NCBI RefSeq assembly: GCF_014205155.1
Contig: NZ_JACHMX010000001.1
Location: 2,542,001-2,606,000 of the forward strand
Length of the DNA stretch: 64,000 bases
Source: Amycolatopsis umgeniensis
GTDB lineage: Bacteria > Actinomycetota > Actinomycetes > Mycobacteriales > Pseudonocardiaceae
Direction of reading: 5' to 3'
Position 1 is the stretch's first letter, and every line of letters starts with the position of its first letter. The translations under genes and the position numbers were made by a program. The notes under the pieces were generated by a model. It made no database searches and was not told the origin of the DNA. It worked only from the letters and a program-made list of their open reading frames with translations. Below are positions 41,705 through 50,347 of this stretch, one piece after another.

Positions 41705-42433
41705 TCAGCAGAACCAGGGGCGCGCCCGGAGGATGTCGGTCTTCAGGACGGGGGCGCCGTCGACCGGAGCGGGGTTCTCCGGGGTCGGCTTGATGCCGCC
41801 CGCGGCGACGTCGTCGAGGGTTTCGAGGCCATCGCGGCCGACGGTGCCGAAGATCGTGTAGTTCGGGCGCAGCGCGGAGTCGCCGTACACGACGAAGAAC
41901 TGGCTCCCGTTCGTCGCCGGTCCCGCGTTGGCCATCGCGAGGACGCCGCGCGAGTACACCTTGCGCTCGCCGGTCGGATCGGTCGGCGCGGGCGGCAGGC
42001 CGACGGGCAGCTCGTCCTTGTACTTGTAGCCGGGCCCCTTCTCACCGGTGCCGCTCGGGTCACCGCACTGCAGCACCTTCAACGTCGGGTACGCGGTCAG
42101 CCGGTGGCAGGTCGTGCGATCGTAGAAGCGGTGCGTCGCGAGGTGCAGGAAGCTCTGCACCGTGCACGGCGCCTTCGCCCGATCGAGGGTCAGATCGATC
42201 TTGCCCTGATTGGTCTTCAACTGCACCGGCACCTTGCCCCGGTTCGGCGTGCGACGGGGGTCCGGCGGCAGCGGGACCGGCCGCGCGGCCGGGTCCTCCG
42301 GTGTCTGCGTGTACTGGCACGGACCCTTGGTGACCTTCGAGGGAACGGTCTCCGCGGACGCCGTTCCGGTACCGGCCGCGAGCATCAGCCCGGCGCCCAG
42401 CACAGCCACAAAGACTTTCGCGATCCTCTGCAC
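41705..42433 (-). CDS. Secreted cyclophilin-type peptidyl-prolyl isomerase
   Basis: 242 residues from GTG 42433 (AGGA four bases upstream); the longer reading lacks a site and precedes the signal peptide. Signal peptide IAKVFVAVLGAGLMLAAG...ASA. Cyclophilin domain: QLKTNQGKIDLTLDRAKAPCTVQSFLHLATHRFYDRTTCHRLT, GVLAMANAGPATNGSQFFVVYGD and YTIFGTVGRDGLETLDDV. Four Cys positions suggest disulfides outside the cell. It would speed proline isomerisation of exported proteins. The usual catalytic FHR is here CHR (Phe replaced), so activity may be lowered. Confidence 0.9.
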   Translation of the reverse strand: MQRIAKVFVAVLGAGLMLAAGTGTASAETVPSKVTKGPCQYTQTPEDPAARPVPLPPDPRRTPNRGKVPVQLKTNQGKIDLTLDRAKAPCTVQSFLHLATHRFYDRTTCHRLTAYPTLKVLQCGDPSGTGEKGPGYKYKDELPVGLPPAPTDPTGERKVYSRGVLAMANAGPATNGSQFFVVYGDSALRPNYTIFGTVGRDGLETLDDVAAGGIKPTPENPAPVDGAPVLKTDILRARPWFC

Positions 42434-42531
42434 GGTTCCTGCCTCCCAGCCGTGGACGAAGAGGAGAGCATAGGGTGAATCCCCACCGCTCACACAGGTC
42501 CGGAAGTAGGTCCGCGGTTAGGGTCGGATCC

Positions 42532-43119
42532 GTGGAGATCGCCGAACGACACCAGTGGCAGCTGAACGCGCTGACCTTCCTCTACGCGTACACGCAGTAC
42601 GTCCTGGTGCACGAGAGGGTCATGGCCGGGCAGCCGCCGGACAAGCCTGCCGAACTCGACAAGCCGCGCGTCCTGAGACTCGCCAAGATCGTCGACGACA
42701 TGATCCTCGACTTCCGCAAGGAGGACGGGCTGACCGACCTCGAACGGCGCCGGGTCATCCGCCTCGCCAGGGAGATCAAGTCGAACGTCCGGGAGAAGTG
42801 GCCGCCGACCGAACCGTCGCTGACCGAGTGGATCGCCTCGGCCGCCGCGCACTTCTACTGCGAGGAGCACATCAACAACGGCTACGTCCGGATGGGCCGC
42901 GTCTTCGATCCCGACATGGCGGACAGGTTCCTGGAGCGCGTCGAGTTCTGCCGGGGGCAGACCGTCACGATCACGAACTACGCCAACAAGGTCGCCGACG
43001 GCGAACAGCTCACCTACGGCGAGACCAACCAGCTCGAGGTCTGGAAAGAGGACGCGATCGGCCATTTGGACAATCTCGACAGCGACTTCGGCGACATCAA
43101 GATGTACGTCGAATTCTGA
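42532..43119 (+). CDS. Conserved-looking hypothetical protein, 195 aa
   Basis: 195 residues from GTG 42532. TAGGGT at 42519-42524 stands seven bases before the GTG, a good -10 for a leaderless mRNA; the GTG at 42475 would add 19 unlike residues. Soluble, mostly helical, with LTFLYAYTQYVLVHERVM, VDDMILDFRKEDGLTDLERRRVIRLAREI, WIASAAAHFYCEEHINNGYVRMGRVFDPDMA and TVTITNYANKVADGEQLTYGE. I recognise no family. Reading on this strand gives the better codon pattern than the overlapping frame on the other strand. Confidence 0.65.
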   Translation: MEIAERHQWQLNALTFLYAYTQYVLVHERVMAGQPPDKPAELDKPRVLRLAKIVDDMILDFRKEDGLTDLERRRVIRLAREIKSNVREKWPPTEPSLTEWIASAAAHFYCEEHINNGYVRMGRVFDPDMADRFLERVEFCRGQTVTITNYANKVADGEQLTYGETNQLEVWKEDAIGHLDNLDSDFGDIKMYVEF

Positions 43120-43236
43120 CCGCTGCACGGACGGCCAGACTTGGCTGTCCCAACGCACCCGGGAAATTGACACCGGCCACCTTTGATCGCGATGCTCGAA
43201 AGCGCACTCCTTTTCCCTTCACTAAAGGAGAATTCC

Positions 43237-43590
43237 GTGATCTCGAGCAAGAAGAGGGCCCGGCGCGTCCTGGCCGTGGCGGCCGCCGCTGCCGCCACGT
43301 TCAGCATGCTCGTGCCGACAGGGACGTCTTTCGCCATCGACCACATCCCCTGCCGGGACGGGGAGAACTTCCTGAAGATCTGGTCGCACCTCGGCGGGAG
43401 CAGCAGCGTCGACTGCTACGCCAACCGCGGGAGGATCAGCTTCGGCGGGTGGTGGATCGACAGGATCTACACCGGTAACAACGACCTGATGTACTACGAC
43501 AGCAATGGCGCTGACGTGAGAATCAACCGGTGGACCGATATCAGTTTCCCGAATCGTCCGCCGAAGGTCCGCGTCATCGAAATCCTCTGA
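43237..43590 (+). CDS. Secreted beta/gamma-crystallin-like protein
   Basis: 117 residues from GTG 43237 with AAGGAG six bases upstream. Signal peptide RRVLAVAAAAAATFSMLVPTG..SFA, mature part of about 85 residues: DHIPCRDGENFLKIWSH, SSVDCYANRGRISFGGWWIDRIYTGNND, MYYDSNGADVRINRWTDISFP. The two-Cys, Gly-Trp-rich beta pattern is that of single-domain beta/gamma-crystallin proteins of streptomycetes (killer-toxin-like SKLP and metalloproteinase inhibitor SMPI relatives). It is exported as a small compact domain; inhibitor or antifungal roles are possible but unproven. No immunity gene is obvious. Confidence 0.75.
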   Translation: MISSKKRARRVLAVAAAAAATFSMLVPTGTSFAIDHIPCRDGENFLKIWSHLGGSSSVDCYANRGRISFGGWWIDRIYTGNNDLMYYDSNGADVRINRWTDISFPNRPPKVRVIEIL

Positions 43591-43693
43591 CCGAGCCTCG
43601 TGAGTGGTAAGGACGGTTAGAGCCAAGGGTGTCTTGGGTACCTACTGGACTCCGCGTGCGAGTGATCGCAAGTGCGTGATGCCCCGCGGCCGT

Positions 43694-43746
43694 GTCGCGA
43701 AAGCCACTTTCGGGACACCAGACGTCGCGAAAGTGGCTTTCGCGAC
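43694..43746. terminator. 23-bp inverted repeat, second copy of the 14651-14709 family
   Basis: Arms 43694-43716 and 43724-43746 with one mismatch and a 7-base loop (ACCAGAC). Same core CGAAAGCCACTTTCG as at 14651-14709. The 210-bp spacer in which it sits holds no gene I can support. Confidence 0.85.
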
Positions 43747-43802
43747 AACCGGACTGGCCGGCGCGACCCTCACGACGGCCCGGATCGGCGAGTCCTTACC
43801 AC

Positions 43803-44771
43803 TCACGAGTCCCGAAGGTCCGCGATCAATTCCCCGGCCGCCGCGAACGGGTCGAGCTTCCGCGCCACCACGCGTTCGGCCAATTCGGCGAGCCGGTCGC
43901 CGGAGCGCAGGTCGACGATCTCGGCGCGCAGCCGCTGGACGGCGATGGCCTCGACCTCGTCCCGCGCCCGTGCCGCGCGGCGCCGGGGCAGTTCGTCCCT
44001 TTGGACCAGCCAGTCGTGGTGTTCGCCCAACGCGCGGACGACGTCGTCGACGCCCTCGCCGCGCGAGGCCACCGTTCGCACGATCGGCTGACGCCAACTG
44101 GGGCCTCGGATCTCCCGGCGTACCAAGGAGATCATCTGCTTGAGGTCGTGGACGGTCGCGTCCGCGCCCTCGCGGTCGGCCTTGTTGACCACGAACACGT
44201 CCGCGATCTCCAGCACGCCCGCCTTGGCCGCCTGGATCCCGTCGCCCATCCCGGGCGCGAGCAGGACCACCGTGGTGTCGGCCAGTTTCACGACGTCCAC
44301 TTCGGACTGCCCGACCCCGACGGTCTCGATCAGGACGACGTCGAACCCGGCCGCGTCGAGGACGCGGACCGCCTGCGGGGTCGCCCACGACAAACCGCCG
44401 AGATGCCCGCGTGTGGCCATCGAGCGGATGAACACGCCGGGATCGGTGGCGTGCTCGGTCATCCGGATCCGGTCGCCGAGCAGCGCGCCGCCGGAGAACG
44501 GCGACGACGGGTCGATCGCCAGCACCCCGACCCGCAGTCCCTGCGCCCGCAGAGCCGTGAGCAGCGCGGACGTCGATGTCGACTTACCGACACCGGGCGG
44601 GCCGGTCAACCCCACGACACGCGCGTTGCCGGTGTGCGGCGTCAGCTTCGCCGCGACCTCGGGCAACCGCGGATGCGCGTCCTCGACCAGCGACAGCAAC
44701 CGGGCGATCGCGCGGGGGACGCCGTCCCGCGCGCGACCGACCAGTTCGTCGATGTCCAGCTGTACCGGCAA
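43803..44771 (-). CDS. meaB: Methylmalonyl-CoA mutase-associated GTPase MeaB
   Basis: 322 residues, TTG start four bases beyond the thiolase stop. G3E GTPase: Walker A VVGLTGPPGVGKST (about 54-65), AIDPSSPFSGGALLGDRIRM, base motif VVNKAD, and LIETVGVGQSEVDVV. MeaB protects and reactivates the B12-dependent methylmalonyl-CoA mutase or ethylmalonyl-CoA mutase. The mutase itself is not in the window. Co-transcribed with the thiolase. The TTG start is weakly supported; a short N-terminal difference is possible. Confidence 0.92.
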   Translation of the reverse strand: MPVQLDIDELVGRARDGVPRAIARLLSLVEDAHPRLPEVAAKLTPHTGNARVVGLTGPPGVGKSTSTSALLTALRAQGLRVGVLAIDPSSPFSGGALLGDRIRMTEHATDPGVFIRSMATRGHLGGLSWATPQAVRVLDAAGFDVVLIETVGVGQSEVDVVKLADTTVVLLAPGMGDGIQAAKAGVLEIADVFVVNKADREGADATVHDLKQMISLVRREIRGPSWRQPIVRTVASRGEGVDDVVRALGEHHDWLVQRDELPRRRAARARDEVEAIAVQRLRAEIVDLRSGDRLAELAERVVARKLDPFAAAGELIADLRDS

Positions 44772-44776
44772 AGGCT

Positions 44777-45958
44777 TTACGGAACGCGGAGCAGCAGCGC
44801 GTCGCCCTGGCCGCCGCCACCGCAGAGGGCGGCCGCGCCGAGGCCGCCGCCACGACGACGGAGTTCGTGGATCAGGTGCACGGCGAGGCGCGCGCCGGAG
44901 GCGCCGATCGGGTGACCGAGCGCGATGGCGCCGCCGTCGACGTTGACCTTCTCCGGGTCGAGCCCGAGCTTGTCGGCCGAAACCAGGCCGACGGCCGCGA
45001 AGGCCTCGTTGATCTCGATCAGGTCGAGCGCGTCCGCGGTCAGCTTCTCCTTGGCCAGCGCGGCCAGGATCGCGTTCGACGGCTGCTCGTGCAGGCTGGC
45101 GTCCGGACCGGAGACCACGCCGTGCGCGCCGATCTCGGCGAGCGGCGTCAGGCCCAGTTCCTCGGCCTTGGCCTTGCTGGCGACGATGACCGCGGCCGCG
45201 CCGTCGGAGATCTGCGAGGCCGAACCGGCGGTGATCGTGCCGTCGGAGGCGAACGCCGGACGCAGCTTCGCGAGGCTCTCCGCGGTGGTGTCGGCGCGGA
45301 CGCCTTCGTCCTTCGAGAAGACGACCGGGTCGCCCTTGCGCTGCGGGATCGAGATCGGCGCGATCTCGGCGTCGAAGCGGCCCTCCGCGATGGCGGCGGC
45401 GGCACGCTGGTGCGAGCGCGCGGAGAACTCGTCCTGCTGCTCGCGGGTGAGGCCGTACCGGGTGTTGTACTTCTCCGTCGACGAGCCCATCGCGACCTGG
45501 TCGAAGGCGCAGAACAGGCCGTCGTAGGCCATGTGGTCGACGAGCGTCGTGTCGCCGTACTTGAAGCCGGCGCGGGATTTCGGCAGCAGATGCGGCGACT
45601 GCGTCATCGACTCCTGGCCGCCGGCCACGATCAGGTCGAACTCACCCGCGCGGATGAGCTGGTCGGCGAGCGCGATGGCGTCGAGACCGGAAAGGCAGAC
45701 CTTGTTGATGGTCAACGCCGGGACGGTCATCGGGATGCCACCGGCGACCGCGGCCTGGCGGGCCGGGATCTGGCCCGCGCCGGCGGTGAGCACCTGGCCC
45801 ATGATCGTGTACTGGACCGCGTCCGGGGAGACGCCGGCCTGCTCGAGCGCCGCCTTGATCGCGAATCCGCCCAGTTGCGCACCCGAGAAGTCCTTCAGGG
45901 AACCGAGCAATCGCCCGATCGGTGTACGGGCGGCACCCAGGATCACGGAACCGGACAC
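44777..45958 (-). CDS. Acetyl-CoA C-acetyltransferase (thiolase)
   Basis: 393 residues from GTG 45958 with GGAGG five bases upstream (ATG 45988 has none). Thiolase fold with acyl-enzyme Cys88 in [33 protein letters not shown] and the second catalytic Cys in ALCGGGGQG. It condenses two acetyl-CoA to acetoacetyl-CoA or the reverse, feeding the ethylmalonyl-CoA route or PHB-type chemistry. Divergent from methylmalonyl-CoA epimerase over 132 bp, upstream of meaB. Confidence 0.92.
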   Translation of the reverse strand: MSGSVILGAARTPIGRLLGSLKDFSGAQLGGFAIKAALEQAGVSPDAVQYTIMGQVLTAGAGQIPARQAAVAGGIPMTVPALTINKVCLSGLDAIALADQLIRAGEFDLIVAGGQESMTQSPHLLPKSRAGFKYGDTTLVDHMAYDGLFCAFDQVAMGSSTEKYNTRYGLTREQQDEFSARSHQRAAAAIAEGRFDAEIAPISIPQRKGDPVVFSKDEGVRADTTAESLAKLRPAFASDGTITAGSASQISDGAAAVIVASKAKAEELGLTPLAEIGAHGVVSGPDASLHEQPSNAILAALAKEKLTADALDLIEINEAFAAVGLVSADKLGLDPEKVNVDGGAIALGHPIGASGARLAVHLIHELRRRGGGLGAAALCGGGGQGDALLLRVP

Positions 45959-46090
45959 GGCGTCCTCCAAGCATCGGCGCAAGGGCAATAGGCGGTCTTC
46001 GCGACCATACCCGGGCTACGGGTCTCTTGATGGAGCCAGTGTGAGGCGGCGCACGCCGGTCCACCCGCTCGCGCACCTATCCTGCTTTGC

Positions 46091-46540
46091 ATGAACCAGG
46101 CGCTGAAACCGTTCGTGACCGCCATCGACCACGTCGGCATCGCGGTGCCCGACCTCGACGCCGCGATCGCCTTCCACACCGAGCATTTCGGCCTGGAGGT
46201 GGCGCACGAGGAGGTCAACGAGGAGCAGGGCGTCCGCGAGGCGATGCTGCGCGCGCCGGGCACCGCCGGCACCGAGACCGCGATCCAGCTCCTCGCGCCG
46301 CTGCGCGAGGACTCGGCGATCGGCAAGTTCCTCGCGAAGAGCGGCCCCGGCCTGCAGCAGCTGGCGTACCGAGTGTCCGATGTGGACGCCGCCGCCGCTG
46401 CGCTGCGCGCGCAGGGGCTCCGGCTGCTCTACGACGAGGCCAAGCGCGGCACGTCGAACAGCCGGGTGAACTTCGTGCACCCCAAGGACGCCGGTGGCGT
46501 ACTGGTGGAACTGGTCGAGCCCGCGCAGGACGGTCACTGA
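46091..46540 (+). CDS. mce: Methylmalonyl-CoA epimerase
   Basis: 149 residues, a VOC-superfamily protein: FVTAIDHVGIAVPDLDAAIAFHTEHFGLEV, QLLAPLREDSAIGKFLAKSGPGLQQLAYRV and KRGTSNSRVNFVHPKDAGGVLVELVEP with the metal His and Glu in their usual places. It interconverts (R)- and (S)-methylmalonyl-CoA. Stop overlaps the TetR gene by seven bases on the other strand. Together with meaB, thiolase and ccr it covers the ethylmalonyl-CoA/methylmalonyl-CoA branch. Confidence 0.93.
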   Translation: MNQALKPFVTAIDHVGIAVPDLDAAIAFHTEHFGLEVAHEEVNEEQGVREAMLRAPGTAGTETAIQLLAPLREDSAIGKFLAKSGPGLQQLAYRVSDVDAAAAALRAQGLRLLYDEAKRGTSNSRVNFVHPKDAGGVLVELVEPAQDGH

Positions 46541-47097
46541 CCGCGCGTCAACGCTTCGGCGATGAAGAGGACCTCGCGATCGATCTCGGCGGGGTCCCCG
46601 TCTTCGTTGTGCCGCGCAGTCGCGTGGCGATGGCTGACCGCCCGCGCGAGCAGGCCGGACGCCGAATCGACGTCCGCGATCGCGAGTTTGCCGCCGGTCG
46701 CGGCGACGATCACCGCCCGCACCTGGCGGACGAGTTGCTGGAACCGTTCGGCCAGCGCGTCGCGGACCGCGCGGTGCGTGTCGGCCTCGCGCCACAACAG
46801 GTGTGACAGCGCCAAGGAGCGGTTGAACCGCCTGTCGAGTTCCAGGACGAGGCCGCGCAGGCTGCCCGCGAGGTCGCCGGGGACCACCACGACGGCCGGT
46901 TCGATCCGGGCGTCCGGCAGTTCGGCGACCAGCGCGGCCAGCAGATCCGACTTGCGCCGGAAGTAGTAGTGCACCAGGCCCTTGGGCACCCCGGCGCGTT
47001 CGGCGATCCGGGAGGTCGGGGTGGCGTCGAAACCGGATTCGGCGAAAAGCGCCTCCGCGGCCCGCAGAATGCGCTGTTTCGCCGAATCCTCTTTCAC
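46534..47097 (-). CDS. TetR-family regulator
   Basis: 187 residues, GTG/ATG region at 47097. N-terminal TetR HTH: AKQRILRAAEALFAESGFDATPTSRIAERAGVPKGLVHYYFRRKSDLL. The C-terminal ligand domain (MALSHLLWREADTHRAVRD-like helices) is generic. Sixteen bases after the SPW-protein gene, so both share the promoter that is divergent from ccr. It is a candidate regulator of ccr through the palindrome at 47631-47644. Confidence 0.88.
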   Translation of the reverse strand: MKEDSAKQRILRAAEALFAESGFDATPTSRIAERAGVPKGLVHYYFRRKSDLLAALVAELPDARIEPAVVVVPGDLAGSLRGLVLELDRRFNRSLALSHLLWREADTHRAVRDALAERFQQLVRQVRAVIVAATGGKLAIADVDSASGLLARAVSHRHATARHNEDGDPAEIDREVLFIAEALTRGQ

Positions 47098-47113
47098 GTG
47101 GTCTCCTCGCGCG

Positions 47114-47482
47114 TCAGTGCTGTCCCGCCGTCTTGTGTGTCGCCTGGGCGATCGGCATCGCCGCCGCCCCGGCCACCACGGTCAAGACGCCACCGATCCA
47201 GGCGGTCCAGGACGCGCCCATGAAGTCGGCGTACCCCATCACCCAGGGCGAAATGAACAGCAGCGCGCCCAGGATGATCTGGATGCCCTCGCCGTAAACC
47301 ATGCCAGGCATCGCGAGCGAAGCGAGACCGTCGAGGGCGATCAGCGCGCCGAGGACGACGAGCGTCCACATCACGGTGTTGTCCGTGGTCATCCAGAGGG
47401 GTGAAAGCGCGACCACGACACCGATGGCCACCTCCGCCCAGTCATGGGGACGTGTCCAAGGGCGCGTCGTGGGTTCATTCAT
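47114..47482 (-). CDS. SPW-repeat membrane protein
   Basis: 122 residues, ATG 47482. Four hydrophobic segments in two halves, each with the SPW signature (ALSPLWMTTDN and LFISPWVMGYAD), making it an SPW-repeat family membrane protein. Function unknown. First gene of the pair with the TetR regulator. Confidence 0.85.
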   Translation of the reverse strand: MNEPTTRPWTRPHDWAEVAIGVVVALSPLWMTTDNTVMWTLVVLGALIALDGLASLAMPGMVYGEGIQIILGALLFISPWVMGYADFMGASWTAWIGGVLTVVAGAAAMPIAQATHKTAGQH

Positions 47483-47618
47483 GCGTGCTCACCTCCGAAA
47501 ATCGACTGAACCTGCAGGTCGGAGAGATCTCCACCATCGATGGTCCGCTTGGTTGGCCAGCCGGTCAAGACCGGTCGATAACACTTCGGGATGTGTACGT
47601 GCTCCACGTCTCGTACAG

Positions 47619-47647
47619 TTGTGGACCCGGTTACCCATGAGTAATTT
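47619..47647 (+). promoter_or_regulatory. ccr promoter with overlapping palindrome
   Basis: TTGTGG (47619-47624), 17-base spacer, TAATTT (47642-47647). The near-palindrome TTACCCATGAGTAA at 47631-47644 overlaps the spacer and -10; two mismatching base pairs. This is the form of operators used by many TetR-type acyl-CoA regulators. The start of the mRNA would lie about 30 bases before the ccr ATG. Confidence 0.65.
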
Positions 47648-47685
47648 AGGCCGCCAACGCCGTCCCCCCATTCGCGGAGGTTCCG

Positions 47686-49026
47686 ATGACGCAGCTCGGC
47701 GAGATCCAGCAGGCCATTCTGAACGATGACCTCGGCGCCGTGGCGTCGCTCGACGTGCCGGAGGCTTATCGCGGGGTGACCGTGCACAAGGACGAGGCCG
47801 ACATGTTCCAGGGCCTCGAAAGCCGGGACAAGGACCCCCGCAAGTCGCTGCACGTGGACGAGGTCCCGACCCCGGAACTAGGCCCCGGCGAGGCGCTGGT
47901 CGCGGTCATGGCGAGCGCGATCAACTACAACACCGTCTGGACCTCGATCTTCGAGCCGGTCTCGACCTTCAAGTTCCTGGAGCGCTACGGGCGGCTCTCG
48001 CCGCTTTCGAAGCGCCACGACCTGCCCTATCACGTCGTCGGCTCGGACCTGTCCGGCGTCGTGCTGCGCACCGGCCCCGGCGTGCACAACTGGAAGCCGG
48101 GCGACGAGGTCGTCGCGCACTGCCTCAACGTCGAGCTCGAGGGCCCGGACGGGCACAACGACACGATGCTCGACAGCGAGCAGCGGATCTGGGGCTTCGA
48201 GACGAATTTCGGCGGCCTCGCCGAGATCGCGCTCGTCAAGTCGAACCAGCTGATGCCGAAGCCGGACCATCTCACCTGGGAGGAAGCCGCCTCCCCTGGT
48301 CTGGTGAACTCCACGGCCTACCGCCAGCTCGTTTCGCGCAACGGCGCGGACATGAAGCAGGGCGACATCGTGCTGATCTGGGGCGCTTCGGGCGGCCTCG
48401 GCTCCTACGCGACGCAGTACGCGCTCAACGGCGGCGCGATCCCGGTGTGTGTGGTCTCCAGCCCCGAAAAGGCGGAGATCTGCCGGAAGCTCGGCGCGGA
48501 ACTGATCATCGACCGCAACGCCGAGGGTTACCGGTTCTGGAAGGACGAGAACAACCAGGACCCGAAGGAGTGGCAGCGGTTCGGCAAGAAGATCCGTGAG
48601 CTGACCGGCGGCGAGGACCCGGACATCGTCTTCGAGCACCCGGGCCGCGAGACCTTCGGCGCTTCGGTCTACGCCGCGCGCAAGGGCGGCACGATCGTCA
48701 CGTGCGCGTCGACGTCCGGGTTCATGCACCAGTACGACAACCGCTATCTGTGGATGAACCTGAAGCGGATCATCGGCAGCCACTTCGCGAACTACCGCGA
48801 ATCGTGGGAAGCGAACCGGCTGATCGCGAAAGGTCTGATCCACCCGACGCTGTCGAAGACCTATTCGCTCGAGGACACCGGCCAGGCCGCGCTGGACGTG
48901 CACCGCAACGCCCACCAGGGCAAGGTCGGCGTGCTCGCCCTTGCGCCGGAAGAAGGTCTGGGCGTCCGGAACCACGAGCTGCGCGCGAAACACATCGACG
49001 GGATCAACGCGTTCCGGAACGTTTAG
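47686..49026 (+). CDS. ccr: Crotonyl-CoA carboxylase/reductase
   Basis: 446 residues, ATG with GGAGG five bases upstream. MDR superfamily: GPGEALVAVMASAINYNTVWTSIFEPVSTF, VVGSDLSGVVLRTGPGVHNWKPGDEVVAHC, the NADPH loop LIWGASGGLGSYATQYALNGGA, FEHPGRETFGASVYAARKGGTIVTCASTSG. The phrases INYNTVW and GFMHQYDNRYLWMNLKRIIGSHFANY are specific for CCR. It carboxylates crotonyl-CoA with CO2 and NADPH to ethylmalonyl-CoA, for acetate assimilation and polyketide extender units. Divergent from SPW-tetR over 203 bp. Confidence 0.95.
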   Translation: MTQLGEIQQAILNDDLGAVASLDVPEAYRGVTVHKDEADMFQGLESRDKDPRKSLHVDEVPTPELGPGEALVAVMASAINYNTVWTSIFEPVSTFKFLERYGRLSPLSKRHDLPYHVVGSDLSGVVLRTGPGVHNWKPGDEVVAHCLNVELEGPDGHNDTMLDSEQRIWGFETNFGGLAEIALVKSNQLMPKPDHLTWEEAASPGLVNSTAYRQLVSRNGADMKQGDIVLIWGASGGLGSYATQYALNGGAIPVCVVSSPEKAEICRKLGAELIIDRNAEGYRFWKDENNQDPKEWQRFGKKIRELTGGEDPDIVFEHPGRETFGASVYAARKGGTIVTCASTSGFMHQYDNRYLWMNLKRIIGSHFANYRESWEANRLIAKGLIHPTLSKTYSLEDTGQAALDVHRNAHQGKVGVLALAPEEGLGVRNHELRAKHIDGINAFRNV

Positions 49027-49103
49027 CGCGCCAGAACGCACTTTCGCCGCGCGTTGCGTGGGTGCTCACCCTTCCGTGACTCCAGCTCGACTACGGTAGA
49101 AGG

Positions 49104-50240
49104 ATGAGCCTTGGCGAGGAACGGGAGCTAGTGCCGCTGGGAGCCGGCTTCGACGTGGCGAAGCGCGGTTACAGCCGTGCGCAGGTCGACGAACATCTCG
49201 AACGGCTGGACGCCGATCTGAAGATGCTCACCGCCGATCGCGATGCCGCCATCGGACAGGCGGGCGACCTGGCACGGCAGCTGGAGATCGCACGCGGCGA
49301 GATCGCGGATCTGCGCGGGCAGGTCGACAGGCTCGCCCAGCCGCCGACGAGCGTCGAAGGCCTTTCCGAGCGGCTGCAGCGCATGCTGCGGCTCGCGCAG
49401 GACGAGTCCGCCGACACGAAGGCGCGCGCGGAAGCCGAAGCCGGGCACATCCGCGCCAAGGCGGAGACAGACGCGAGCGCCATGCGGGCCCGTTACGAGC
49501 AGCTGCTCAACGAGCTCGACCTCCGCCGCAAGGAGATGGAGGCCGAGCACCGCGGCGTGCTGGAGACCGCGCGCGCCGAGGCGAAGGACATCACCGACAA
49601 GGCGAAGGCCGAGCGCGACAAGCTCGACGCCGAGTCGCAGCAGCGTCGCACGCAGGTCGAAGAGGACTTCGAGATCGCGATGGCGTCGCGGCGCACCGAA
49701 GCCATGCACGCGCTGGCCGAGCAGGAGGCCGCGAGCAAGGCCGAAGCCGCCCGCCGTGTCCGCGAGGCCACCGAGGACGCCGCCACCATCCGCGCGAAGG
49801 TGCTCGAAGAGGAGACGGCGGCCAAGTCCGACATCGAACGCCGTCAGCGCGAGTCCGTCGCCGACGCCAACAAGCGCAAGCAGGACTCGATCACCGAGGC
49901 CAACGCCCGGCTCGCCGAGGCGGCCGACGAGGCACGCCGCCGCGTCCGGCAGGCCACCGAAGAGTCCAACCGGCGGATCACACAGGCCACCGAACGGGTC
50001 GAATCGCTCCGCAAGGTGCGCTCCAGCCTGGCCGAGCAGGTCCGCACCGCGCGGACCGCGCTCGCCGAGGCGACGCACGTACTCGGCGACGAACCGCACG
50101 TCCCGGTGGATCTGAAGGCGAAGCCGTCCTCCGATCCGGAGGCCACCGTGCAGCTGCGGACGGCCGATGTGCCGAAGGCCACATCCGGCGCGAAGCCTTC
50201 ACCTCGACCTGCGGCAGCGCAGAAACCGACTGGCGAGTAA
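49104..50240 (+). CDS. DivIVA/FilP-like coiled-coil protein
   Basis: 378 residues. N-terminal DivIVA-like entry (LGAGFDVAKRGYSRAQVDEHLERLDADL) followed by about 270 residues of unbroken coiled coil rich in Ala, Glu, Arg (QRRTQVEEDFEIAMASRRTE, DANKRKQDSITEANARLAEA) and a Pro/Ser tail. In Streptomyces coelicolor the intermediate-filament-like FilP and the polarity protein Scy lie beside genes for epimerase, thiolase and MeaB, just as here; Scy is far longer, so FilP is the closer match. It would scaffold tip growth near DivIVA. Assignment rests on the coiled coil plus synteny. Confidence 0.75.
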   Translation: MSLGEERELVPLGAGFDVAKRGYSRAQVDEHLERLDADLKMLTADRDAAIGQAGDLARQLEIARGEIADLRGQVDRLAQPPTSVEGLSERLQRMLRLAQDESADTKARAEAEAGHIRAKAETDASAMRARYEQLLNELDLRRKEMEAEHRGVLETARAEAKDITDKAKAERDKLDAESQQRRTQVEEDFEIAMASRRTEAMHALAEQEAASKAEAARRVREATEDAATIRAKVLEEETAAKSDIERRQRESVADANKRKQDSITEANARLAEAADEARRRVRQATEESNRRITQATERVESLRKVRSSLAEQVRTARTALAEATHVLGDEPHVPVDLKAKPSSDPEATVQLRTADVPKATSGAKPSPRPAAAQKPTGE

Positions 50241-50347
50241 CCTTCTCACCCGACCGCGTTCACGACGGCCTGCGGGCCGATCGTCCAGCGGTTATCGTCG
50301 CTGCTCGCGCGCCTGTGCGAGCCAGAGGAGATCGGTGGAGGTTGCGG

